Source of the DNA: CAG-791 sp045130475
GTDB taxonomy: Bacteria; Bacillota; Clostridia; Lachnospirales; Lachnospiraceae
Assembly: GCA_045130475.1 (NCBI GenBank)
Contig: JBGUPU010000025.1
Location: forward strand, 1 to 64,000
Direction of reading: 5' to 3'
DNA length: 64,000 nucleotides
The notes beneath the pieces were generated by a model. That model worked only from the letters and a program-made list of their open reading frames with translations, was not told where the DNA came from and made no database searches. Numbering within the stretch: the first letter of the stretch is position 1; each line of letters opens with the position of its first letter. The position numbers and the translations under genes were made by a program. Of this stretch, positions 1-7,878 are shown piece by piece.

Positions 1-58
1 CTTGAAACAGAATCAGAAGAAACCACAATGACGGCATTTTCCCGAGACGGAGAAATGT

Positions 59-520
59 GTGATTCTAAAGGGTGTCGCAAACTGCATTCATACTTTTGCC
101 GGCATCCAGCTGCGAGACGAGTGTAACCGTCAGATGACCCGGCTCCGCTCTAGATATGGCAGGCACTATGAGCAGCCCACCGCTGTTCCCATGCTGACGG
201 AAGGTTATAACCTTCCTGCCAGGAAGGTCATTCATATTGTGGGGCCTATTGTTTCAGACCGCCTGACCCCCGCGCTGGAGCAGGATCTTGCCGACTGTTA
301 CACCAATACACTTGATCTGTGTGCGGAAAACGGCCTTCGATCCCTTGCCTTCTGCTGTATTTCCACGGGCGTATTCCGCTTTCCGCCGGAACGGGCGGCG
401 CAGATTGCAGTCAAGACTGTAAAAGACTGGCTCCTGGAACATGAAAGTGTTATGGACCGTGTGATCTTTAATGTATTTTCCGATAAGGACAGGAATATCT
501 ATGAGACTCTTTTCAAATAA
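59..520 (+). pseudogene. Macrodomain (ADP-ribose hydrolase) protein, 5'-truncated
   Basis: The 153 readable residues match the C-terminal two thirds of the Zn-dependent macrodomain ADP-ribosyl hydrolases found beside class M sirtuins: an IHTFAG segment near residue 10, then AVPMLTEGYNLP, HIVGP and the STGVFRFP phosphate-loop motif. The usual N-terminal half (the NAAN-type ADP-ribose loop and the Cys/His metal site) is absent. The frame is closed by TGA at 29-31, and the only start is a GTG at 59 without a convincing ribosome site. It overlaps the next start (501) by 20 nt, the usual arrangement with the sirtuin. It is most likely a decayed or frameshifted gene; a missing-base error near 30-60 is the alternative. 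Confidence 0.7.
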
Positions 521-1490
521 ACAAAAAGCGGATTATACGCAGACACTGCAGAAGGGGATTTCCTTCGTGCGCGGACTTCGCGGCGGGATCACCGATGAAA
601 CAGGCAGCAGGGAGGAGAATATCCGGCGCCTGAAGGATGAGATAGAGACGGCAGACGCGATTGTGATCGGCGCCGGAGCCGGTCTTTCCACGGCTGCAGG
701 CTTCACATACAGCGGTGAGCGTTTTGACAAGTATTTTTATGATTTCAAAAATCATTTCGGGATCCGGGATATGTATTCCGGCGGCTTCTATCCTTTCCCG
801 GGTGAGGAAACCCGCTGGGCATGGTGGGCGAGGCACATTTATTTCAATCGTTATATAGATGCGCCGAAACCGGTTTATCGGGATCTGCTTTCCCTGGTCG
901 GAAATAAGGATTATTTCGTGATCACGACAAACGTGGATCACCAGTTTCAGAGGGCGGGTTTTGATAAAAAACGCCTGTTTTACACGCAGGGAGACTATGG
1001 CCTGTTCCAGAGCGCTGGAGGGCATATCAAAAAGACCTATGACAACGAAGAATGGGTCATGAAGGCAATGGCTGCACAGGGGTTTATTCTTGACGATGAC
1101 GGTGCTTTCCGGGTGCCTGAGCATCATTTGCTCTCCATGCGGATCCCGCCCGAACTGGTTCCCGTCTGTCCTGATGACGGCGGACCGGTATCTATGAATC
1201 TTCGGGCAGATGAAACCTTTGTTGAAGATAGGGGCTGGCATGCCGCCTCTGAACGGTATGTCAGATACCTGAAGTCACACCAGGGAAAACATATCCTGTT
1301 TCTGGAGCTTGGCGTCGGGGGAAACACCCCTATGATCATTAAATACCCCTTCTGGGCGATGACAGCAGAGAACCCGGATGCTGTCTATGCCTGCCTCAAC
1401 TACAACGAGGCTTTCTGCCCTGAGCAGATCCGGGCACAGTCCATTTGTCTGGACGGTGACTGCGGTGAGCTGCTGAAGGAACTTCTATAA
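501..1490 (+). CDS. Class M-like sirtuin (SIR2 family, SirTM type)
   Basis: A 329-residue SIR2-fold protein. The NAD-binding motif GAGAGLSTAAGF lies near residues 57-68 and TTNVDHQFQRAG near 142, followed by TQGDYG, where a Gln stands at the place of the usual catalytic His; from memory this is typical of SirTM enzymes that ADP-ribosylate lipoylated GcvH-L. CPDDGGPVSMNLR and FVED motifs follow. I chose ATG 501 rather than a start at 471 because it gives the short overlap with the macrodomain gene. Three of the four Cys expected for the structural zinc site look replaced (QSAGGH and CPDD in place of Cys pairs). No gcvH-L or lplA partner lies in view. Confidence 0.85.
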   Translation: MRLFSNKQKADYTQTLQKGISFVRGLRGGITDETGSREENIRRLKDEIETADAIVIGAGAGLSTAAGFTYSGERFDKYFYDFKNHFGIRDMYSGGFYPFPGEETRWAWWARHIYFNRYIDAPKPVYRDLLSLVGNKDYFVITTNVDHQFQRAGFDKKRLFYTQGDYGLFQSAGGHIKKTYDNEEWVMKAMAAQGFILDDDGAFRVPEHHLLSMRIPPELVPVCPDDGGPVSMNLRADETFVEDRGWHAASERYVRYLKSHQGKHILFLELGVGGNTPMIIKYPFWAMTAENPDAVYACLNYNEAFCPEQIRAQSICLDGDCGELLKELL

Positions 1491-1497
1491 TATGAAA

Positions 1498-1538
1498 AAA
1501 GCCTGAAGACAGGTGACTGATCACTGTCCGCAGGCTTT
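1498..1538. terminator. Bidirectional intrinsic terminator
   Basis: The arms AAAGCCTG (1498-1505) and CAGGCTTT (1531-1538) enclose a second pairing, GACAG-TGA with TCACTGTC. The A-run on the left gives a U-run for reverse-strand transcripts and the right side has a shorter T-run, so it serves the sirtuin gene and the decayed reverse-strand gene that points at it. Confidence 0.6.
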
Positions 1539-1601
1539 CTGTCATTATGAATATATTGTTTAATTATAAGACTGTAAATGATATTGTGTAAGCCTGTATG
1601 G

Positions 1602-1811
1602 TTATGATTTCTTATGCTGTTCCACATTGTCAGTAACTGTGATTGCATTCCAGCCGTCTTTGTCCATGATGCCTTTGATCACTACAGTGACTTCATCATC
1701 TACCTGGATGGAATCTTTGACTTGCATGTCAGCGGAAGCGTTCTTGACTGTGATATGGCAGCCCTGGCAGCGAACTTGTTCTTTTTCTTCTTGTACAGTG
1801 CTGTTTTTTCT
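1602..1811 (-). pseudogene. Remnant of a small secreted/OB-like protein gene
   Basis: The reverse strand is open from 1811 to the TAA at 1602. It reads protein-like (VRCQGCHITVKNASADMQ, then DDEVTVVIKGIMDKDGWN and AITVTDNVEQHKKS), resembling the strand-rich end of an OB-fold-like domain behind a CxxC pair. No good start exists: an in-frame TGA sits at 1812-1814, and the first ATG (1725-1727) would give only 41 residues. A Lys-rich stretch beginning at an ATG further upstream lies in another frame, suggesting a frameshift. The terminator at 1498-1538 suits this strand. Function unknown. Confidence 0.35.
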
Positions 1812-1925
1812 TCAGCAATGTGTTTGTTTTTCCCTTGTTTGTTTTGCGCATGCGGAGTATAGCAAGCGAAATATCACACAACTGCCGCACTAAACAAAAA
1901 AATAAATTTTTTTTTCGGAAAAGTT

Positions 1926-1954
1926 TTTACAAGAAGATGGTCTCAAATTATAAT
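1926..1954 (+). promoter_or_regulatory. Sigma-A promoter for the DUF1801 gene
   Basis: A -35 TTTACA (1926-1931), 17-nt spacer and perfect -10 TATAAT (1949-1954), about 85 nt upstream of the start at 2038. The rest of 1812-2037 is AT-rich and shows no other gene. Confidence 0.65.
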
Positions 1955-2037
1955 GCTAATAGTCTGGAAACCGGTATTTTGGATTGAGGTTCCGGACCGT
2001 ATGAAAATTTTATTTTTGAAAGGAATGCGTAAAAGCG

Positions 2038-2454
2038 ATGTGGAAATGCCCGAAGTGCGGACGCACATTCAAGAATGAGAATCAGAGCCATTACTGCGGA
2101 AAGGCTCCGAAAACAGTCGATGAATACATTCTTGCGCAGGATGAAGAAATCAGGGACCAACTCCAAAACGTGCGGCAGGTGCTCATCGACAGGCTGCCTG
2201 ACGCGACAGAGAAAATATCCTGGTCAATGCCTACATACTGGAAGGATCACAACATTATCCATTTTGCAGCGCAGAAAAAACATATCGGTCTGTATCCTGG
2301 ACCGGAGGCTGTAGAGTGCTTTTCTGAAAAGCTGAATCAGGCAGGTCTTAAATACAGTAAGGGATCGATTCAGATCCCATATGCAAAAAAACTGCCATTA
2401 GAATTGATCGCGGAGATTGCAGACTGGTGCAGGGATACTGGAAATCACGCGTGA
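2038..2454 (+). CDS. DUF1801 domain protein with N-terminal zinc ribbon
   Basis: 138 residues. The first 20 residues carry CPKC and HYC, a small metal-binding knuckle (MWKCPKCGRTF). The remainder is a DUF1801 (YdhG/YdeI-like) domain: TVDEYILAQ, ISWSMPTYW, HIGLYPGPEAVECF and the QIPYAKKLPLELI end. The family has an NTF2-unrelated alpha/beta fold; some members have been linked to iron handling, but the role is unproven. The start follows GAAAGGAATG with a good upstream promoter. It stands alone, a monocistronic gene ahead of the ArsC-like gene. Confidence 0.8.
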   Translation: MWKCPKCGRTFKNENQSHYCGKAPKTVDEYILAQDEEIRDQLQNVRQVLIDRLPDATEKISWSMPTYWKDHNIIHFAAQKKHIGLYPGPEAVECFSEKLNQAGLKYSKGSIQIPYAKKLPLELIAEIADWCRDTGNHA

Positions 2455-2550
2455 CAGATGTTTTGCCTGTTGTTTCCGGGGGCGGCAGGCAGGAGTAATA
2501 GATAAAAATACCCGGCAGCAGATGTCGGCCAAAGATAAAGGAGGAAGAGG

Positions 2551-2904
2551 ATGATAAAGGTCTATTGTTACAGCAGATGCACGACTTGCAAAAAAGCCCT
2601 GAAATGGCTGGATGAAAAAGGCATTGAGCATGAGATTATTGATATCAAGGCAGATCATCCCGACGAGGACACACTGCGGAAATACTATGCCGTGAGCGGC
2701 CTGCCGCTGAAGCGCTTTTTTAATACCAGCGGGATCCCCTACCGGGAGATGGGCCTCTCCAAAAAGCTTCCGTCGATGAGCGAAGATGAACAGCTTGCGC
2801 TTTTGGCGACCGATGGAATGCTGGTGAAGCGTCCTCTGGTGGCAGGTGAAGGATTTGTATTGACCGGTTTCAAAGAAGATGAATGGACAGCAAAGATTCT
2901 CTGA
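2551..2904 (+). CDS. ArsC/Spx-family thioredoxin-fold protein (YffB-like)
   Basis: 117 residues, full length for the ArsC/Spx superfamily. CxxC at C10-T-T-C13 (SRCTTCKKA), a central PLKRFFNTSG segment, and the conserved VKRPLV motif near residue 94, whose Arg helps bind the anion or thiol in ArsC. Two Cys in CxxC spacing is closer to Spx/YffB than to a committed arsenate reductase with one N-terminal Cys. No ars operon genes are adjacent, so a glutaredoxin-like or Spx-like role is more likely than arsenic resistance. The ribosome site GGAGGAAGAGG precedes ATG 2551. Confidence 0.85.
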   Translation: MIKVYCYSRCTTCKKALKWLDEKGIEHEIIDIKADHPDEDTLRKYYAVSGLPLKRFFNTSGIPYREMGLSKKLPSMSEDEQLALLATDGMLVKRPLVAGEGFVLTGFKEDEWTAKIL

Positions 2905-2962
2905 TCGATTACAAAGAAATTGAAAAGATGGGCAGCGCCTGACCCTCTTATGGTGATTTATT

Positions 2963-3508
2963 ATGGAGTATAAGGAAACGATTCTGCTCAGGGACGGGAG
3001 AGAATGCATCTTGAGAAACGGCACGGAGAGAGACGGAGAGGCTGTACTGGCAAACTTCATCCTGACTCATGAACAGACGGATTATCTGCTCTCATACCCG
3101 GATGAGTCTACAATGAATGCGGATCAGGAAAGCCGGTTCCTGCAGAAGAAGACGGAGAGTGAGAATGAAATAGAGATTCTTGCTGAGGTTGACGGCATTG
3201 TTGCAGGACTTGCAGGTATTGAGGCAGTCGGCAGCAGAGAAAAGATCCGCCACAGGGCAGAATTCGGCATCAGTGTAGACCGTCAGTACTGGAATCTCGG
3301 AATCGGGACAGCTCTTATGAATGCCTGCACTGAATGTGCGCGCAAAGCCGGGTATGAACAGATTGAACTGAACGTGGTGGCTGAGAATGAGACCGCAATT
3401 GCAATGTACAGAAAAGCCGGTTATGTAGAATTCGGCAGGAACCCAAGAGGTTTCAAATCCCGGCTGACAGGAGATCAGGAAGTCGTTTATATGCGTATGG
3501 AACTATAA
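2963..3508 (+). CDS. GNAT family N-acetyltransferase
   Basis: 181 residues with the GNAT core: strand IEILAEVDGIVAGLAGIE (beta2-3), the acetyl-CoA pyrophosphate-binding loop RQYWNLGIGTAL (Q/RxxGxG/A type) near residues 111-122, and the ELNVVAENETAIAMYRKAGY C-terminal half typical of RimJ/RimL/SpeG-like members. Substrate unknown. It follows the ArsC-like gene by 58 nt in the same direction and may share its transcript. Confidence 0.85.
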   Translation: MEYKETILLRDGRECILRNGTERDGEAVLANFILTHEQTDYLLSYPDESTMNADQESRFLQKKTESENEIEILAEVDGIVAGLAGIEAVGSREKIRHRAEFGISVDRQYWNLGIGTALMNACTECARKAGYEQIELNVVAENETAIAMYRKAGYVEFGRNPRGFKSRLTGDQEVVYMRMEL

Positions 3509-3528
3509 TTCGTTGTATTATTTCCGTT

Positions 3529-3584
3529 GACAGAGTCCTTTGCTCTGTCCACGTAATCTTTTGTGCGAGGTCTTGGTCACAAAG
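3529..3584 (+). promoter_or_regulatory. Tandem hairpins before azlC, one enclosing the ribosome site
   Basis: Hairpin 1 is GACAGAG (3529-3535) with CTCTGTC (3543-3549). Hairpin 2 pairs TTTGTG (3560-3565) with CACAAA (3578-3583) and holds the only Shine-Dalgarno-like GAGG (3567-3570) in its loop, just ahead of ATG 3586. This could modulate translation; it is read from sequence only. Confidence 0.4.
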
Positions 3585-3585
3585 T

Positions 3586-4272
3586 ATGAAGCAGCAAAAT
3601 ACAGTGAAACAGGCGTTTATTAAGACGCTGCCTGTAATGGCAGGCTATATTGTCCTCGGAACGGGATTCGGGATCCTGCTGCGCAATGCGGGATACGGAG
3701 CCCTGTGGGCGTTTGCCATGAGTCTCTTGATCTACGCCGGTTCCATGCAATATGTAGGCGTGAGTCTCCTTGCGGGAGGAGCTTCGGTCATTACCACAGC
3801 CATGACGACGTTTATGGTCAACGCAAGACATCTGTTTTACAGTATTTCCATGGTGGACCGCTACAAGAATGCGGGCAGGGGCAAACCCTACATGATCTTT
3901 GGCCTTACCGATGAGACCTATTCTCTTCTCTGCGACGGGATCACGCCGGACGGGACAGATCCAAATCTCTACCGGCTTCTGGTGACTGCTTTCAATCAGA
4001 GCTATTGGGTGACCGGCAGTGTGCTGGGGAGCCTTTTGGGGACAGTACTTCCTTTTTCGACTGTAGGAATCGAGTTTTCCATGACGGCACTTTTCATCGC
4101 TTCCTTTACAGAACAGTGGCTTACTTCAGATGACCATATTCCTGCATTGACCGGACTTCTGAGTACTCTGGTCTGTCTGGTCATCTTTGGCCCGGGCCGT
4201 TTTCTGATCCCGGCGATGCTTATGATCACACTGATCCTCACGCTGCTGCGCGGCAGAAAGGAGGCGGAATGA
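3586..4272 (+). CDS. azlC: AzlC family branched-chain amino acid exporter, large subunit
   Basis: 228 residues, several hydrophobic helices, with AzlC landmarks: GYIVLGTGFGILL near residue 20, SLLIYAGSMQYV near 45, the ARHLFYSISMVDRY stretch near 80 and TDETYSLL near 108. AzlC and AzlD together form a plasma-membrane exporter of branched-chain amino acids (the LIV-E family, like YgaZ/YgaH). It overlaps azlD by 4 nt (ATGA). This is one of two azlCD pairs in the window; the other is at 40593-41762 on the other strand. Confidence 0.92.
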   Translation: MKQQNTVKQAFIKTLPVMAGYIVLGTGFGILLRNAGYGALWAFAMSLLIYAGSMQYVGVSLLAGGASVITTAMTTFMVNARHLFYSISMVDRYKNAGRGKPYMIFGLTDETYSLLCDGITPDGTDPNLYRLLVTAFNQSYWVTGSVLGSLLGTVLPFSTVGIEFSMTALFIASFTEQWLTSDDHIPALTGLLSTLVCLVIFGPGRFLIPAMLMITLILTLLRGRKEAE

Positions 4273-4580
4273 GAGAAGCAGTTCTTGTTGCTGTTATGGC
4301 AGCCGTGACCATTCTTCTGCGTTTTCTGCCCTTTCTGGCAATACGCAAAGAGACTCCGCCCTATATTTCCTATCTGGGGAGAGTACTCCCGCCTGCAATC
4401 ATCGGGATGCTCGTGATCTACTGTCTGAAAGATGTGAATCCGGCAGTATTCCCTCACGGCATTCCGGAACTGATTTCAGCTGTCTGTGTCATCGCACTGC
4501 AGGTATGGAGACGGAATTCCCTTGTAAGCATTCTCGGCGGGACCATCTTTTACATGATCCTGGTCCAGCAGGTGTTTTAG
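4269..4580 (+). CDS. azlD: AzlD family exporter, small subunit
   Basis: 103 residues, four predicted membrane segments, with the family's RFLPFLA near residue 18, YLGRVLPPAIIGMLVIYCL in the middle and a final GGTIFYMIL helix. It is the obligate small partner of AzlC. Its start overlaps the azlC stop and its own ribosome site (GAAAGGAGG) lies inside azlC, indicating translational coupling. The transcript ends at the strong terminator at 4624-4663. Confidence 0.9.
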   Translation: MREAVLVAVMAAVTILLRFLPFLAIRKETPPYISYLGRVLPPAIIGMLVIYCLKDVNPAVFPHGIPELISAVCVIALQVWRRNSLVSILGGTIFYMILVQQVF

Positions 4581-4623
4581 CTTCCGGATAATGATGACTG
4601 CACATGCCCGATCGAGGGCGTGT

Positions 4624-4663
4624 AAAAAAGTCTGCGATCTCTTACGAAGTCGCAGACTTTTTT
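4624..4663. terminator. Bidirectional intrinsic terminator
   Basis: AAAAAAGTCTGCGA (4624-4637) pairs with TCGCAGACTTTTTT (4650-4663), a perfect 14-bp hairpin with A- and T-runs. It separates the convergent azlD and serine-hydrolase genes and works for both. Confidence 0.9.
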
Positions 4664-4699
4664 ATGACTGTTTATATATCCTTTTTACATATACTTATG

Positions 4700-6880
4700 T
4701 TAAGGAAGCACTATGCGGGCCTGCTCAAAGGCGGTCCGGAGTCTGTCCCTGAGGGACGCTGCCCTCGGCTGATCTTCACACTTGCCGGCCATATGCTCGA
4801 ATACTTCAAATTTGCTCGCTGCGTTCTTTACGGCAGGATGCGTACCGGCCTGCCGTGCCTTGTCGTCCAGATCTTCCGGAATCAGCTTGAGGCTGTCCAG
4901 CGCCATATCTGCGGAGAGATCCAGGAGCTGTCCGCTGATGTCAGCGTCCGAATCCATTCCCATGGAGAGAATCTGGGGCACGAAGCCCAGCGTGGAAGCG
5001 GTATACCAGCCGCCGTCAAAAGAGTTTGCATCCTTTTTCACGTCTGTCACTCGGGTATTGATCTTATTTGTCAGATAGGCGGCCGCCAGATTGCGCTGGG
5101 GATCGACCATGATCAGTGTACCGGTCCAGCCCTGATGTCCGATTGTGTCTGAGTCGGCCTGTGAACCGAAATACCAGATCCGCTGTCCATCTCCCTGACG
5201 CCACCAGCCAAGTCCCCAGTTGGCGGCATTCTCCATCTTGGGAGCTGTGAAGAGATCCATCACGTTCTTTGAGAAGAAGCGGTGTTTTCCATATCCTCCG
5301 CAGAGCATGACCGAAGCAAGCTTTGCCGCATCCGCTGCATTGGCGAACATGCCCGCGTGACCGGATACTCCGTCCATGCTGTAATATGCCTTTTCATCGT
5401 GTACTTCACCTTGCAGGGTATAAGTCCTGTATCCGGGGAAATCCAGGAGATTGTCCCTGGTGTTTCCGTTCAGTTCCGTGGCAGCGCAGTCCTCTTTGGA
5501 AAAGCCGTTCCTCAGAGGGTTGTAGGTGATATGTGTCAGACCCATGGGATCCCAGAAGGTCTTTCGGAGCCAGGTGTCCAGGCTCTCACCGGTGGTCTTT
5601 TCCACCACGAGGCCCAGGATCATGTAGTCCACATCGGAATAAACGGTCTTTGTACCGGGCTCGTACCAGAGAGGCGTTTTGCAGATCATGTCGATGGTCG
5701 CCTGCCGGGTTTTTTCTCCAGGGGTGTTTCCGGCGAAAAGAAGGTTTTCCGGGTAACTTTCTCCCTCTGCCAGATCCTTTTTGTAGAGAAGGGGTGCGCA
5801 GTATTTGGGATCCGGGGGGAATCCGCCCTGGTGACGAAGCAGATCTCTGATCGTCAGTTCCTCTTTCCATTTCTTTATTTCTTTCAGGTCGGCTTCCGGT
5901 CTTTCTCCCTTTTCATTGGGTACAATGACAGTTTCCTTTACAAAGTCTTTCCCAAGAAAATCTACGATCTTGGCATCCAGGCTGATCCGATCGTCCGTTA
6001 CCAGCTTCTGCAGAGCATAGTTGACGGAGAACATCTTGGTCACAGAGGCCAGATCATAGAGCGTGTCTGTCGTCACTTCCGGGCTTTCTTCATTGACTTT
6101 ACCATCCGGAAGATAGCTGTTTGTCTTTCCCCATGCATTTTCATAGACCATTCTGCCGTTTTGGATGACAGCCAGCTGGGCGCTGGTAAAGCCGTGGCTG
6201 ATGTCGGTGGTGATCAGATCCGAGATCATTTCCATTGCCTGAGCAGAGAGGCCCGAGTCTTCCGGCGCTCCGGGCAGGATCTCCGGATAGGGGATGCAAA
6301 CAGTCACAGCCTCTTTCAGGTCAAAGGGAGTGATCCCCGTGATCTGGATCGTATTTCTTCCGTCCCTGGTCAGGGAAGAGATGTCCAGATCATATTGCCT
6401 GCCGCCTTGCAGTTCCGTGGTATCGACAAGTATATCATTGACATACAGGCTGAATCCCGTGACTTTCCCGGCGGGACAGATGCGGAGTGATCCCTGCCCG
6501 TGATAACCGAAAAAGCTGTACATATGATTCATGGCAAGAGTATCGTCGGTATATCCCTTCCAGTCCGGGAAGGTTACTTTTCCCTGCCATTGATCCTCAG
6601 CCGCCTGATCTTCTGCCGGGGGCTGTGTTTCCGCGGCGGTTGTATTTCCCTGATTGGCCGCCTCTGTATCGGCTGCCGTGTCGGATCCTTTACTTTCCAT
6701 GGACAGACCAGTTGAGGAGTGGACTTCCTGAACAGCTGTTTTCACTCCCTTCTCCGAGGAACCGGCAGTTTGCGCAGCAGTGGCTGAATTTTCATTATTT
6801 GCCGAACATCCGGCCGCTGTCAGGCACAGCAGGATACAGATCAGGATTTTGGAGATAGTTTTTTGATAGTGTTTTGCCAT
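4700..6880 (-). CDS. Lipoprotein serine hydrolase of the beta-lactamase/PBP-like (S12) family
   Basis: 726 residues. A lipoprotein signal ends in LTAAGC (Cys about residue 25), then about 75 residues of Ala/Thr/Glu-rich linker, a roughly 90-residue beta-rich domain (FSLYVNDILVDTTEL, NTIQITGITP), and a large beta-lactamase-fold domain with the SxxK pair in YDLASVTKMF (Ser 279, Lys 282), YSDVDYMILG as the YxN-like site, and HQGWTG as the KTG-like triad. It probably acts outside the membrane as an esterase, peptidase or PBP-like enzyme; true beta-lactamase activity is doubtful at this size. ATG 6880 is preferred because it starts the signal peptide and follows AGGAGG. Confidence 0.85.
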   Translation of the reverse strand: MAKHYQKTISKILICILLCLTAAGCSANNENSATAAQTAGSSEKGVKTAVQEVHSSTGLSMESKGSDTAADTEAANQGNTTAAETQPPAEDQAAEDQWQGKVTFPDWKGYTDDTLAMNHMYSFFGYHGQGSLRICPAGKVTGFSLYVNDILVDTTELQGGRQYDLDISSLTRDGRNTIQITGITPFDLKEAVTVCIPYPEILPGAPEDSGLSAQAMEMISDLITTDISHGFTSAQLAVIQNGRMVYENAWGKTNSYLPDGKVNEESPEVTTDTLYDLASVTKMFSVNYALQKLVTDDRISLDAKIVDFLGKDFVKETVIVPNEKGERPEADLKEIKKWKEELTIRDLLRHQGGFPPDPKYCAPLLYKKDLAEGESYPENLLFAGNTPGEKTRQATIDMICKTPLWYEPGTKTVYSDVDYMILGLVVEKTTGESLDTWLRKTFWDPMGLTHITYNPLRNGFSKEDCAATELNGNTRDNLLDFPGYRTYTLQGEVHDEKAYYSMDGVSGHAGMFANAADAAKLASVMLCGGYGKHRFFSKNVMDLFTAPKMENAANWGLGWWRQGDGQRIWYFGSQADSDTIGHQGWTGTLIMVDPQRNLAAAYLTNKINTRVTDVKKDANSFDGGWYTASTLGFVPQILSMGMDSDADISGQLLDLSADMALDSLKLIPEDLDDKARQAGTHPAVKNAASKFEVFEHMAGKCEDQPRAASLRDRLRTAFEQARIVLP

Positions 6881-6960
6881 GCTTGTATTTATGACCTCCT
6901 GTTGATGTGATTGCAGACGATGGACTGGCTGCCGGAATTCTCCCGGACAATTCCTTATAT

Positions 6961-6989
6961 ATGACAATTGCAATAAATCATATTATAAT
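6961..6989 (+). promoter_or_regulatory. Sigma-A promoter for the HAD hydrolase gene
   Basis: A -35 ATGACA (6961-6966), 17-nt spacer and perfect -10 TATAAT (6984-6989), about 100 nt upstream of 7093. Confidence 0.6.
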
Positions 6990-7092
6990 GCATTTAATGA
7001 TACAAAGACAGTGACTGGAAACATGGAATACAGAAATAAAGAAAACCAAAGACAGATACAGGCCCGGCGCCTGAAAAGGACAGGAGTTCTAT

Positions 7093-7809
7093 ATGTCGAT
7101 TAAAATGGTGATGTTTGATCTGGACGGTACGCTGCTTCCCATGGATATGGATGAATTTACCGGCGGATATTTTAAAATGCTCGCGGCCAAAGCTGCGCCC
7201 TGCGGATATGAATTGAAATCTCTGGTCAAGGCAATCTGGCACGGCGTTGCGGCAATGGTCAAAAATGACGGACACTGCAGGAATGAAGATGCCTTCTGGG
7301 AGGATTTCGTCGCAATCTACGGAGAGAAAGCTGTCAATGATAAATGGATATTCGACGAATTCTACGCAAATGAATTCCAGAAAGCAAAGCAGTTCTGCGG
7401 CTATAATCCCAAGGCGGCGGAAACGGTGCATTGGATCAAGGACCGGGGCCTGCGGGTCACGCTGGCAACCAACCCTCTTTTTCCCGCGGTCGCGACGGAG
7501 ACCCGCATCCGCTGGACTGGTCTGGAACCGGAGGAATTCGAGTTCTTTACAACCTACGAGAACATCGGCTGGTGCAAGCCGAATCTTGATTACTACCGGG
7601 AGGTGCTCCGCCGGACGGGCCTTTCGGGCCGGGACTGCCTCATGGTGGGCAATGATGTGGGAGAAGATATGGCTGCTGCAGAGCTGGGGATGAAGGTCTT
7701 CCTGCTCACGGACTGCCTCATCAATAAGAAGGGCGAGGACATCTCCCGATACCCCAACGGCAGCTTTGATGAGCTTCAATCCTATATCAGTGAGCTTATG
7801 CAGGAATAA
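7093..7809 (+). CDS. HAD-superfamily hydrolase
   Basis: 238 residues with all four HAD motifs: FDLDGTLLP (nucleophile Asp 9, Asp 11), LATNPLFP as motif II near residue 124, a CKPN Lys as motif III near 157, and GNDVGEDM as motif IV near 190. The all-alpha insert after motif I marks the HAD-IA type (phosphoglycolate phosphatase-like). It probably hydrolyses a small phosphomonoester; substrate not predictable. It stands alone behind its own promoter. Confidence 0.88.
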   Translation: MSIKMVMFDLDGTLLPMDMDEFTGGYFKMLAAKAAPCGYELKSLVKAIWHGVAAMVKNDGHCRNEDAFWEDFVAIYGEKAVNDKWIFDEFYANEFQKAKQFCGYNPKAAETVHWIKDRGLRVTLATNPLFPAVATETRIRWTGLEPEEFEFFTTYENIGWCKPNLDYYREVLRRTGLSGRDCLMVGNDVGEDMAAAELGMKVFLLTDCLINKKGEDISRYPNGSFDELQSYISELMQE

Positions 7810-7878
7810 GTTTCCGGGAGAGCCCGGATATACAGCATGATACCTTTTTATTTAAACAACAGGGTGGAGAGTTGAAAA

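Noticed and set aside
513..1241. Long reverse-strand reading frame over the sirtuin gene
   Set aside because: It has no domain pattern, and the forward gene fits a family over its full length.
5282..6490. 402-codon forward frame inside the serine-hydrolase gene
   Set aside because: It is the shadow of the reverse gene, whose signal peptide and catalytic motifs are clear.
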